64,000 bases of DNA from Papaver somniferum (Eukaryota; Streptophyta; Magnoliopsida; Ranunculales; Papaveraceae). The DNA lies in assembly GCF_003573695.1 (NCBI RefSeq), contig NC_039365.1, forward strand, positions 84,051,089 through 84,115,088, given 5' to 3'. Below the pieces are notes generated by a model. The model was not told the origin of the DNA, ran no database searches, and worked only from the letters and a program-made list of their open reading frames with translations. This document shows positions 47,256 to 58,428 of the stretch, in pieces (the stretch's first letter is position 1; the number at the start of each line of letters is the position of its first letter). The translations under genes and the position numbers were made by a program.

Positions 47256-48405
47256 CTGTGAGGCTCATGACATGCATTTCTAATTCTGCATGGCCACTTT
47301 CCTGGGGATTCTTGGATCCTGCGTATAGACTGTCGGTGATTGAATTCTTTTGCACATCATTGTATTTTATTTTGTTTAAACTGGAGTCAGAGGTGTCTTT
47401 GTACAAGAATAACTTAAAACGCATGCTTAAATATTTGTATGTTTTTATTAAGACTGTACATGCTTTCTTTACAGATCCAGTAGCAGCATTCAGATTGAAG
47501 GTCTAACTCTGACACAATGCCTAAGAGTTCAAGTTTTTTGGGGTGCGACTATCGATTACTGTCTTAGCTGTTGGTTTAGTGAGGTCTTCACTATCTATAG
47601 TTGCACCAGAATTTTATTTTTGAGGAATTTAAAACACATTTGGATCTTAAGGATGGTTTGTTTTTCTCCCCTTTCAAATCTTAATGAGACTTGGGTGATT
47701 TTCATTACAGTTCCATAGTTTTCTCTTGAATAACATATGTTTAGAAAATAGAAATACCTAGTGGACTTCTTTAGAAAATATCTTGATGGATGATCAACAT
47801 GTGGGCGTATTGTAATAATTTCATTTGAACCAAAGATTATCTCCAGCTCTGCTCAAACAAACTTTCCTAAATTATACCAACCCTGTGAAAGATCGATATT
47901 TCTTCATTATTTGCACAATTTTTAGTATTAAACTTGCTGTCTTACTAATTGATTTGAGAGATACCATCTTCTACTCGGTTATCATCTCTTCTTACAAAAG
48001 TAAAATGACAGCAAGAAAATTCATGCGACAACGTTTCTATTTCACTGAAGATGTTTCTATTTCCAATTGAATGGGATTTAGCATCAGTTCTGTGGACTTG
48101 CGCCTTTGCAAGTACCCTGCATTATTACGCAATGAAATGCCAGTTCCCATCTGACTAGTGTCCAGTCCACATTAAATTTATATAAACATCAGCGTTTAGA
48201 GGCATCCAATCAGGAATTGCGTGATGGGACGTGGTTGAATTTAGTGAAGGTTTTTCTTAAATATAGCTTATGTATGTATTAACCGTAACTCATTTTAAAT
48301 AAATGCTCAAGCCAACTCATTTTACGAAGGTGAAATGTGTAGGAGTCTGGATTGCATTCTACAGCAATTTAGCAAGTACCCAGGTCAGTCTATTAATTAT
48401 GACCA
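47256..48405. other. No gene seen
   Basis: AT-rich, short open frames only (47,258-47,506; 47,825-48,070) with no recognised motif. Confidence 0.4.
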
Positions 48406-48612
48406 ATCAAGGGTTAGTCCGCCAGTTATAATCCCAAAGATATCACTATCCATTCACAAAAACTCCAACAAAACAAATTGTTCACAAAAATCTCATTTAA
48501 CATAAACTGTCTATATTACACTTCTAGTTTAAATCACCTCAACAAAAACAAAAATTAACTCCACCTCTAATTTTTATTATATTAAAATTAACCCCACCTC
48601 TAATTTTTATTA

Positions 48613-49006
48613 TATTATCACCATCGACAACAACACACCACAAGCAGCACTACCATCATCCCACCACCACTAACCACCATCGGCTCCAACCACCACCACC
48701 TCCACCACTGCCGCCGACCAGCAGCACCACAACTGTCGTCGACCACCACCACCGCGCCACGACCATCGCCCCACCACCACCACCGCCATTGCACCACCAC
48801 CTACGACGACCATCGCATCATCCACCACCACCTCCACCTCCATTGCGCCACCACCACCACCATCGTCCACCACCACCGCCGCCACCACCGTCCACTGTCC
48901 ACCGCCACCAGTCAGCACCACCGCTGATTACTGCCGCCGCCACCACCGACCACCAGCACCGCTGCCGCCCACCATCGCCAACCACCAGCACCATCGTCGC
49001 CGCCAA
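48613..49006. repeat. CCA/CCG trinucleotide-rich array
   Basis: Nearly 400 bp of imperfect CCACCA/CCACCG repeats. The long Gly/Pro/His/Val open frames on both strands are by-products of the repeat and not genes. Confidence 0.85.
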
Positions 49007-49058
49007 GAATATGTCAACAAAATGAAAAAAATATATGTCAACAAAATGAAAAAATATG

Positions 49059-49560
49059 TTGAAACCAAAATTAGTTCCAATAATAAACTACAATTTGGTC
49101 TTGTCGACGATTATGGAACATGAAACCAAAATTTGTTTCAACATAAAATTCTAGTATCACCAATAAGATTGGTTTTGTCCACAAAAACTATAAAAAAAAA
49201 CTGCAATAAAATTAGATGAAACCGAAACTCGTTTAACATAAATTATTGTATCACCAAAAATATTCGTTTCGTCGGGGAAAAATAAATAAAAAATGAAACC
49301 AAAGCTCGTCTCAACATAAAGTTATCGTATTACCAATAATATTGGTTTCGTCGATAAAAAGTGAAATAAAATTAGAAGCAACCAAAACTCGTTTCAACAT
49401 AAATTACCGTATCACCAACAAAATTGGTTTCATCGACATAAAATCTGGAAAAAAAGCACATTTTAGATGAAACCAAAATTGGTTTCAACAGAAAAAATTA
49501 TTATTATATCACCAACAAATTGGTTTCGTCGACAAAAATTAGCAAAAATACGATGAAACC
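49059..49560. repeat. Minisatellite with palindromic GAAACCAA/TTGGTTTC units
   Basis: About six units of variable length (60-96 bp) beginning GATGAAACCAAAACTCG, then TTTCAACATAAA, TATCACCAATAA and TTGGTTTCGTCGAC. Each unit carries GAAACCAA and the inverted TTGGTTTC, so neighbouring units can pair. No coding potential. Confidence 0.7.
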
Positions 49561-49582
49561 AATTTCATCAACTGTCTATTCT

Positions 49583-49696
49583 ACTGCAGGAGAAATTACA
49601 AGAGCGTATTATACAAGTTCATTGAACAAATGCGGACTTGTTGTGTACCTGCAAGAGAAATTATAAGAGGTGTTATACAAGTCCATTGAACAAATG
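49583..49696. repeat. ~75-bp tandem duplication
   Basis: CTGCAGGAGAAATTACAAGAG with TTATACAAGTTCATTGAACA is repeated as CTGCAAGAGAAATTATAAGAG with TTATACAAGTCCATTGAACA. Confidence 0.65.
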
Positions 49697-49741
49697 AAAC
49701 AGACAATAGGGGTATGGATATCTAGTAATTTAGTTTACTAG

Positions 49742-49851
49742 ATTTTTGCAAACTGAACAGGCTTAATCTGACAGGCCGGTGGGGAACTTGCTACACGAAT
49801 ATGGGGTGATGATTTTGAGAAGCCACCAACACCTCGCAAGTAAACAATCAG
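49742..49851 (-). pseudogene. Enoyl-CoA hydratase 2-like exon fragment
   Basis: After a splice-like TTGCAG the minus strand reads VYLRGVGGFSKSSPHI, resembling TTVFLRGAGGFS-x-SS in the plant peroxisomal MaoC-type enoyl-CoA hydratase 2 (beta-oxidation). The conserved hydratase catalytic region is not present. With the ABCB fragment on the same strand 110 bp away, it looks like captured gene sequence. Confidence 0.45.
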
Positions 49852-49958
49852 CCTGCAAGTTAGTTACACATTAATACTAATCACGCAAATTAAATCCTTC
49901 CAAAATGAAAATCCCACTTCATACTACGTAGAGAGAAATAACAAGTACACTGACCAGT

Positions 49959-50317
49959 TCAAGTATAGAGCTTTGCCAAATTGTTTGTATCTACAATTGT
50001 AGTCATTGTGAGAGCAACGAAAACCTATGAAATAACAACAACTAATAATGAGAACACAATTATCAACAACTGTTATTGTCTAAGATCTCAGTGAACGGTT
50101 TTGAGAGTTATCATGGGAATCCTTACTTGAAAAACATCAGCAAATGACATCCTTCCAATCTCCACAAATTGAGCTCCCATTAATCAAATGCAACCCCACA
50201 AATTAATCCAAGTCTTATACCAGCTTAAACTGGACTTTCACTTTTCTTTTTATCCAAAGCCATCACCTAAAGGAAGCCACTGTTTTTATACTCCCGACAG
50301 CGTCGTTAGCAACTTGA
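49959..50317 (-). pseudogene. ABCB-type ABC transporter fragment (two exons)
   Basis: Minus-strand exon 50317-50127 starts after TTGCAG with QVANDAVGSIKTVASF. After a deletion it continues VMALDKKKSE, an in-frame stop, AGIRLGLICGVAF, another deletion, and GAQFVEIGRMSFADVFQ. A GT donor leads across a 102-base intron to an AG acceptor and the exon 50024-49959, VFVALTM, then unrelated residues to a stop. The order matches the second transmembrane domain of plant ABCB (P-glycoprotein-like) transporters (VANDAVGSIRTVASF ... GDVF(R/Q)VFFALTM). Two deletions and a stop rule out function. The retained intron indicates copying at DNA level. Confidence 0.75.
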
Positions 50318-51296
50318 CTGCAACCATTACATGTAAAAAGATAAATTTTACACAACCAAATCGCGAATTAGAAGGAAAAAAACAGCTTAGACAGAAACCA
50401 TGTAAACGGATTCTCATTTATGACTCTTTTGATTAAGCTACACATGACAATGGCAAAGGAATATCATTTTGATGCGGATAAAAAAAAACAATGGGAAGGA
50501 GAAAATATCAAATCCAAAATTTCAAGCATCTTTATGAAACGAGATGTGTTCCTATTTGGGATTTATACTCATTTTCTTTGACATATTTTTTGGGGATTCT
50601 GACTGCAATAGATGAATCCCAGTACCAGTTAGGAAGCTCCACCAAAATTATAGGATCATGCTATTCTAATCGTATAATTCCGAAAACATTTTGATAAATC
50701 CAAGAGATTTCTCTGCTAACTTGGACACGTTTCAATTAACAACGAACCCTGCTCAAGATCCATCAGTAACGACACCAATTTCATAATCAAAACCTAGTAG
50801 ATCTGAAAAACCAAATCGAAGCCGAACTATAATTTAATTTAACAATCAACACCGAGTAGATCTAAAAACCCAAATCGAAACCTAAATACAATTTAATTTA
50901 CTGAATTTCTAGTAAGAATTAGCGTCGGAAAATGAACAACGAATTGATCGCCTCAATCAACCATTCAACGATAAACAAACCCCTATAATTCTATCTGTAT
51001 ATGCCATGGATGATTCAGAGCTTCTTTTGAAATGGTCGAGGTTTTGGTGGTGGTGCAGGAGTAGGAGAAGGAGGCGTTATTGTAGGAGAGGGCGGACGAA
51101 AAAGAGTAAATAGAATAAGAGGAGGCGACGGAAAAAAGAGTAAATGATAAAAGATAAGAACAAATTTAATTATGGGAGGGCTGTTATGTAATTATTAAAA
51201 AACTTGAATGATCTAATTTAAACTTTATAAAAAAAAGTTGGGGTTTTTGTATCACTTTTCGGGAAAATGGAGTTCTTGTAACTCTCAACATATGGG
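50318..51296. other. Promoter/UTR-like non-coding part of the candidate Pack-MULE
   Basis: Contains a 59-bp tandem duplication at about 50,788-50,905 (CCTAGTAGATCTGAAAAACC and CCGAGTAGATCTAAAAACCC). A short ATGGCATATACAGATAG start on the minus strand near 51,010, downstream of a purine-rich stretch, resembles a gene 5' end. No gene can be assigned. Confidence 0.35.
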
Positions 51297-51390
51297 TGGA
51301 GTTTTTGTACCACAAGTTTGTTCACTTTTTTACATGACTAGTTATGATCAAGGGTTGCTTTTAGTCCAAAAACGGATAGTGGTGTCAAGA

Positions 51391-52226
51391 ATAAGGATGC
51401 ACACGGTACGGTTCGGCTCGGTTCTTGTCGAGGCCGAGTACCTATACCTCCCTAGTCTCGGTTCTTAGTTTTTGAACCGGTACATGTACCTCTTTCCTCG
51501 GTAAACGTCGCATTCGGGACAAGTACGGTACTAGAGACGGTTCCGGTACCAGTCGGTACTTTCTATCAGAATTCCAGACAGATTTTCCTGTCAGTTTTCC
51601 AGACAAATTTTGGTCTGTTAAGCAGCTTAAGCACCTGTTTTACTGAGCAACAATATGCTAAACAAGAGAATTATGCCATAAATCTGATGGTGAAACTATA
51701 CGTTGGTTATTAGAACATGTTGAACCTTCAATTGTTGCTGCTACTGGTACTGTCCCTTCTATTGCTATGTCTATCAGAGGTACTCTTAAAATTCCTACTA
51801 CTTCTCCTTCTTCAAATATTGTTGATAACAAACAAGTACTCGTTGATGTTGGTACTGCTGATCAAAACCAAACAAAAAAACGAAAAAAACCAGCAAATAA
51901 TGAATTCTTTGATATTTAAACAACAACCAGCAAAGAAAAAGGAGGAAAAAGAAAATGAGAAATCCATCTATCTATTCTTCTGACCGAATTTCTGTATAGA
52001 CCACCATCATATTAAATCCCTAAATTTAATGGTCAGTATTATTCGGTACAAACGGGACGGGACGGTACGTGACATGAATAAGGCCGTGTACATGTACCCC
52101 CTAGAGGCTGGTTCTCAGGTTTTGAACTGTTATCTGTACCCCTTCCTCGGTTCGGTATAAAACCAAGTACGGTTCCACCGGTTCCGGCACGGTCCGGTTT
52201 TTCGGCTCGGTTCCTGTGCACCCTTA
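51391..52226. mobile_element. Non-autonomous hAT element with perfect 8-bp TSD
   Basis: Flanked by GTCAAGAA at 51,383-51,390 and 52,227-52,234, an exact 8-bp target duplication. Terminal inverted repeats: TAAGGATGCACACGG at the left and TAAGGGTGCACAGG at the right, with GC-rich subterminal GGTACGG/GGCTCGG words on both sides. The 836-bp core keeps a frame reading [20 protein letters not shown] with a basic KKRKKPANN tail near 51,880, possibly the N-terminus of a hAT transposase before its BED finger; the catalytic part is deleted. Confidence 0.85.
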
Positions 52227-52456
52227 GTCAAGAACAGTGTGGTTAGTATATTGAAGATAAGAAGGTTAGGTCTTCAGGAAAGTAACTAGGTGTTCCTCTC
52301 TTAATTCAGAGAGACAAAATGGAAATTTTGGGCACTTAGAAACTAGTTTCGAAAATATACTTGCAACTTGGAAAAGCAAACATTTGAATCAACCTGATAG
52401 AACTGTTTCGGTACAATCAGTCTTAGGGACTTTAGCTAGTAATCATCTTGAAGTTT

Positions 52457-55400
52457 TCTTGATAATTGTCGGTGTTTAAGGGAAGATTCCGGAAAGTTCT
52501 GGAACATAATAGAATCTCTGGTGTAGAGAAACATAAGGTTTCCTAGTTTAGGTTGATTTCCATACTGATTTGGGTTACCTAAATAACATTAAGTTTCCTA
52601 GTTGGTTAAGGTTTTCTTTTCCAAGGAGACTAATACCTGGGAATCAAGTTATGAATACTATATAAGGAGGCTTATATGGTGATTCTTAGACATGGAATTT
52701 AAGTTTTCTAGAGAGTTAGAGAATACACAATGTAGTTCTCTAAGGTTTCTAGGGATTCCATCCCACCTTTTGGGTGGAGTTTAGTAAGAAAAGAGAGACC
52801 ATTCTTTGATGTTGAGAGATACATCATTGGTGTTGGAAGAGATATCGTTTAGAAGGATATCATCTTGATTATACATTATTCTGTGATTTATGGAGCCTTT
52901 TGTTCATGAGAGCTATTTTAGGGTTTATAATTAACACAATGTTGGATCATAGTTATTGATTGTTTAGTCAATTATTAAGTGTAATTCTCTGTTAGTGGTT
53001 CCATAATAATGAAAAAGTCGTACCCGTTTGGTGGATGTAGGCATATTGTTGAACCACGTTAAGTCTTATGTGCTCTACTTATTGATTCTTATGTGTGTTT
53101 GCATCGTTTATCTTTCATTATACGTCGATCCAAGGATTTAGTGTCTTGTTGGTTAATCCGAGTTGGATTTCCCTAACAAGTGGTGCAGTTAAGTGGCTAT
53201 CTCCTACAACAAGTGGTGTGGTGAGCGTGGAGAGGATCGAAGTTAGAAGTGGGGATGTTCCGTTTTCAGCGGGTAGCAGAATTTTTGGTTTCAAAAGATT
53301 TGATTTTTCAAGTATTCAAGTATGAAGGATTTGAAGTTACTAAATATTCGAAGATGCATAGATTGATGTTATCATTCATTCAGGTTTGAAGGGTTTGATG
53401 TTGTCAATTTTGTGTATGAAGCAAGTTAAAGTCTTTCGGAAGAATGAGATACTTTGATATTCCACATTCTTTTTTGGCAGTGCTTTACATCGAAGGATTT
53501 GACCTTATACTTATTGAATTGTATAACCCTATGCATTCCGCATAGCTTCAGGTAAGTATCGTGTAACCATAATTTGGTTAGTTGATTGTGCTTTATATTT
53601 CGTTTCGTACGAGGCTCCTGTGGACTATTTTGGAAGACCAAGTTGGTTTTTCTTTTGGGTGTGTTTGCTTTGCCAATCACGTTTTGAGAAAGCAAGAGCG
53701 TTGTGGTTGAGATACAAATCTTCGGTTTGTATGTTGGTTGAAGTAAATGCGACAATTTTTTAGTGTGTCAAATTCTTATTATTGTTCCGGTGCGAATGGT
53801 GCAAATTTGATATCGATCTTCATCAGTTTGATCGTGTTAGTCTTTTGACCTAACAAGTCAAAGGATGTTAAGAAGAAGTTAGACTTGAAGACGTTGTCGC
53901 TTCAATTGCATAAGGCAGTGAAGATTTGGAGAGATCTTTTATAAAGATTTCGTCTTGGGAATTGTTGACCCTTCATAATGTTCAACATGTTTCAGTTTCG
54001 AAGAGTTTAATTCGTTTGGAGTGCTTGTTGCGTGTTGGTTACAAGTAAGTTGAAGTGTGATGATCGTCTGATGAGACGTGGTATGTTTTGCACTTCGTAT
54101 ACGGGGATTTTAGTTGTGGTGGAGCTATGGTTTCTTATTATTTAACTGAGAAACAATTTTTTTAAAACAAGTTATGGAATATGCATCTTAGGCATATGAT
54201 TGAAGAAATGGCTATTTAGTTGTGTTTCTGTGAACGTTGTAGCTGATAGGCTTATGTGTCTTATATAATCTCAATTGTATATATTATTAGTGCTCGAATT
54301 TATATTTATAATGGCTTTTTATGTCCCTGTAGGTGTTTTTAGAAGAATAAGGATTTGCAGCGAAATTGGCTGAAAATGTGGCGTTTGGACCTCCGTTGAT
54401 AGAGTGCCGGAAGCGCCCCAGAAGTGTACCGGAAGTACCCCAGAAATGCCCCGGAGGAACCCCGAAAAAAGTGCGGAAAATGCCCCAGAGGACACTTGCT
54501 ATACGGACCCTTGATTTTGGATAAGGGGTAACCTAATTACTAAGGGGTGACCCATTTCCAGGCAGCTGCTTAAGGGACACCAGGACTGGTTAGGGGGTAA
54601 CCCATCTTCAACATTTGAAACGTAAAATTTGGCGGGAAACTAGTTCTCACGCCTGGAAGATTTTCGATATAATTGTTTGGGTAGTTTTAAGGAGATTAAA
54701 GGGCTGGAAATGTTTGGGATTATTCTATGGACTTATAGGAAGCTAACAGGGGTGAGTTGAAGGGCCAGAAGTGGCTGGAAAATCCGGGAGAGCTAAACAG
54801 GGTATACGTGAATATTCTGGGAGATATTCTCGAGAATTTGTTCACAACAGGGACCGGGAATATCTCTGGTGATTGGTTCGGATATATGGAAGTTATTTGA
54901 GAATATATTCACTGCGACGTTGGATTCTATGTTTAGAATATATACAAGGAAATCTCGGTGATTCCTGTGAGAGTAAAGAGAAAATATTCTTGCATTCAAC
55001 CGAGAGGATTCAGAGTTATGACGGGATATTTTCATCCCTTGTTGGCTATATAAAGAGGTTACGAGACTCATAGAAGGGTTGGAGAGTTTTGGGGGAGAGT
55101 TTGGAGTCGAGAGAATCAAAGAACAAAAACATACAGAGAGAAAGTTTCTGCTGGTGCGAGAGAGGAAGAACGGGAAGAACAGACTTGCATCAGCAGTCGT
55201 TCTTTGCGAGCGTCTGCGACACTCAGCTGTGGGTCGATTCAACCAGGGAACAGCTTTTCATTTCTGTCGCTCTTGTAACAGCAGTGTGTAACGTTTATAT
55301 GCGTTGCAAACCCGATTATATTTACATTTTCTCTTGATTGTAAACAACTTTTGAGCATCAATGAATCATTTTGAGAGGTTTTTCATCATGAGTAGCTAAA

Positions 55401-58400
55401 TCCAATCCCAGGGGTGACGGAGGAAGCCGTTCTTTCAAAAGTTATGTGGTAAAATTTATTTAAATTTATTTATGCAACTCTTTTATGATTAATTGCACCG
55501 AATAAATATAGAGTAAATGATTTTTATTAATCAATTGTGTTTTCTCTTGATGGAGTATGCTTAGTTAATTGCTTTTGATACTTCATGCTCGCGATTAACA
55601 ATGGATGTTTTCAAAATCTAATTTAGGCAATGATTAGAATCACAATTTCCTTTGATTGGAGTTATATTGTCTAGAATTGCATGAAAAGAATTGTTATTGA
55701 ATCACATAAATTTTGGTGGATGGTGGAATCCTGATCCCCAGTAAAAATTCTCTCCCATATTTTATTAATATTGTGCATATAATTTTATTTATTTAAATCT
55801 ACAAAAAAAGTTACCTTCACAAGTTCGAGTTTGAACGATACCCCTTACCACTATTACTACAACCACATGAAAAGTATATAATCAGTAGCTTCGAAGGGAA
55901 TGTACCTTTTGAGAGCGACGTGGTTGTAGGTTTGGGTATCATTATGTTTTGTATTCATGATACATTTAGTTACATCCATTTGGATGTTTAGGGAAACTTT
56001 CTTATTGTTTCTGAGAAAGATTCTAAGTAGATTATGATCTTTGTTTCGATGATGTTTTGTCAGAGGATTTTGGCAGTGTATCAGGGATCACCAAAGTGGT
56101 TTGAAGTGCAAGACCGTTTTGAGAAACGGGTTGGTCTTTTAGTGTTGATACGTTCCAATTTGTAGGTGAAGACCCGTTTGAGAGAAAAAAGGTATCGTTT
56201 GGGCACTTTATAAGTTTAGGTACAATTCTACTGCTTGGTGTAGAAAGCGATTTTATCGCACACTGATACTACTTGGAGAAAGCACAGTGCATATTGTTCA
56301 AATTTCTTGGACAAGTTTGGGGTTGAAGTTTCGGTGTGCTATCTCGTGAACCTTTTATCATCTATTTTTATTTGGCGAAGTACTTATGGAAAGTGATCAA
56401 GTTTTGTTTGCCAAGTTTCTTGTTAGAGGAAATAATTTTGGTGTTAGAGTTGAAGAAGGTGTTATTTCTTTGGTATTTCAGAAGTTTTGTTTGTAATATT
56501 TGAACTCTCGGTGGAGAGATTTATGTTATAGTAGTGATGATGATTTGAGAGGTTTTGGTTTTGGTGGAGCAGTGTGTTCCCTTTGCTCATATGCTACAAA
56601 TATTGAGATTGTGGTTTCAATAGTAACAGAGGCGGTAGAAGATGAGATCAGAGATTTCTCTTGAGAAGTCTATTCAGCAACAATTTAGTTTTATCATCCT
56701 TTGCTTCCCAGCTTAGCGTGAGAAGTTAGCACTATTGTCTTGGATAGTTACTTAAGAACATATTACGGTTGCTTAAGAGTAAGAAAAAAATGGGTGAGCA
56801 CAACAACGTTTGGATAATTGTTTGGGAGCTGGTGGAGTTGCCTAAGGTTAAGAAGACAGTTGGGTGTGTTTGGGTATGCATTTTTGTAAGGATGATTGCC
56901 AGATCTTGTTTGGAACAGTTACGTACTGGTACACACTTTTGAAGTTTGACTAAAAAATATGCACAAGACAGAGTGTGATTGTTATGAAGTTTTTCCTCCG
57001 TGATTAATCACATTTCTATCAGAGTCCTGTTCATTTCAATGTGGTGGTTTGACTTAGTCGACGAAGTCGAAACTGCATTCTTGCCTGGAGATTTGGTGGA
57101 GGACATTAATTTTCCATAGCCCCCTTTGGTTTGAGGTTGCTGGTTTAGTTTGGAAGTTTTGTATGTCATCTTTTGGAGCCTCTTGTTTGTTTGTTCAGCG
57201 AGTTAGTTATTCTGTGAAGCTTGACATGTTTGTTTTCCTCGTATCTCTTTACTCGTTTTCGGCGATATGCTCATGGCAGAGAGCAAGTTCAGTTTTATTG
57301 CTTTAAGAAGCAATTGCGTTTGGAGTTTCAAGATGAAGGAGTATTATTCTGCTACGAAGAAATTTAGGCTGAATTTTGGACGAGATTTGTTGACTTCGGT
57401 CGTTTGGGGGGGGGGGGGGGTTCAGTTGGCACTTGATCCAGTTTTATCGTCGTTGAGGTCTTTTTGGATGCTGAGGCGATAGTCGTGGTCTGAAGATCGG
57501 CTCAGATTAGTGGAATATTTACCGAGGTGGAGATTTGTTGAAACATCGACAAGGTGGGAGATTGTTGATAATTGTCGGTATTTAAGGGAAGATTCCGGAA
57601 ATTTCTGGAACACAGTAGAATTCTCTAGTGTAGAGAAACATAAGGTTTCCTAGTTTAGGTTGATTTCCATATTGATTTGGGCTACCTAAATAACATTAGG
57701 TTTCCTTTTCCAAGGAGACTAATACTTGGGAATCAAGTTATGAATAACATATAAGGAGGATTTTATGGTGATTCTTATACATGGAATTTAAATTTTCTAG
57801 AGAGTTAGAGAATACACGATGTAGTTCTCTAAGGTTTCTAGGGATTCCATCCCACCTCTTGGGTGGAGTTTAGTGAGAAGAGAGAGATCATTCTCATATG
57901 TTGAGAGATACATCATTGGTGTTGAAAGAGTACATCGTTATGGTTTGAGGAGGATGTGGAAGACATCGTTTAGTGAAGAAAATATCACCTTGTAGGTTGA
58001 TGGTGGAAGATCATCGTTGGTGTTGGAAGAGACATCGTTTAGAAGAAGATCGTCTTGTTATGTGAGATAAGTATTATATTCTTTGGTTATACATTATTTT
58101 GTGATTCAGGGAGCATTTTGTTCATGAGAGTATTTTAGGGTTTATGATCAACACAATGTTAGATCATAGTTATTGATTGTTTAGTCAATTATTAAGTGTA
58201 ATTCTCTATTAGTGGTTCCATAATAATGAAGAAGTCGTAGTAGTTTGGTGGATGTAGGCATATTTCTGAACCATGTTAAATCTTGTGTGCTTTACTTATT
58301 GGTTCTTATGTGTGTTTGCATCGTTTCTCTTTCATTCTATGTCGATCCAAAGATTCAGTGTCTTGTGGGATAATCCGAGTTGGATTTCCCTAACAAATGG

Positions 58401-58428
58401 TGCGGTTAAGTGGCTATCTCCCACAACA
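52457..58428 (+). mobile_element. LTR retrotransposon remnant (family C)
   Basis: Direct terminal repeats 52,457-53,211 and 57,563-58,428, both starting near TTGATAATTGTCGG and ending ACAACA. The 3' copy starts TGTTGATAATT after the polypurine-like AAGGTGGGAGAT (57,551). It has an extra ~110 bp (about 57,925-58,035). After the 5' repeat, TGGTGTGGTGAGC resembles a decayed TGGTATCAGAGC primer site. The first base pair of the 5' LTR appears mutated (TC instead of TG). It interrupts the LINE ORF2; matching target duplications were not found. Confidence 0.65.
53212..57562. other. Internal region of family C, no recognisable gag or pol
   Basis: 4.35 kb without a coding frame I can assign. A GC-richer block at 54,410-54,600 has imperfect CCCCAGAAGTG and AAGGGGTAACC repeats. 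Open frames on both strands at 54,793-55,337 lack known motifs. A 15-base G run lies at 57,406-57,420. It may itself contain a nested insertion (about 54,340-55,480). Confidence 0.45.

Larger units (their letters stand above)
48406..51356. mobile_element. Candidate Pack-MULE (gene-fragment carrying element)
   Basis: ATCAAGGGTT occurs at 48,406-48,415 and again at 51,347-51,356, a 10-bp direct repeat of the size made by Mutator-like elements. About 40 bp inside each edge is the 12-bp inverted pair ACAAAAACTCCA (48,456-48,467) and TGGAGTTTTTGT (51,297-51,308), with further ACTCCA-type words beyond it; the outermost 38-40 bp match poorly. The 2.9 kb between holds a CCA-rich array, a palindromic minisatellite, an apparent enoyl-CoA hydratase exon and ABCB transporter exons, the mix expected of a Pack-MULE. 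No transposase is present. Confidence 0.45.

Noticed and set aside
48618..49025. Several long open frames rich in Gly, Val, Pro or His
   Set aside because: They are translations of a CCA/CCG repeat in different frames on both strands; no start context, no motif.
51717..51983. Leu-rich small membrane protein
   Set aside because: It is the alternate frame of the Ser/Thr-rich stretch inside the hAT element; the Leu run is a shadow.
54793..55337. Overlapping open frames on both strands as a gene
   Set aside because: No recognised motif, mutually overlapping in opposite strands, inside a non-coding retroelement.
57406..57420. G15 run as polypurine tract of family C
   Set aside because: The 3' LTR starts about 140 bp later, directly after AAGGTGGGAGAT, which fits better.
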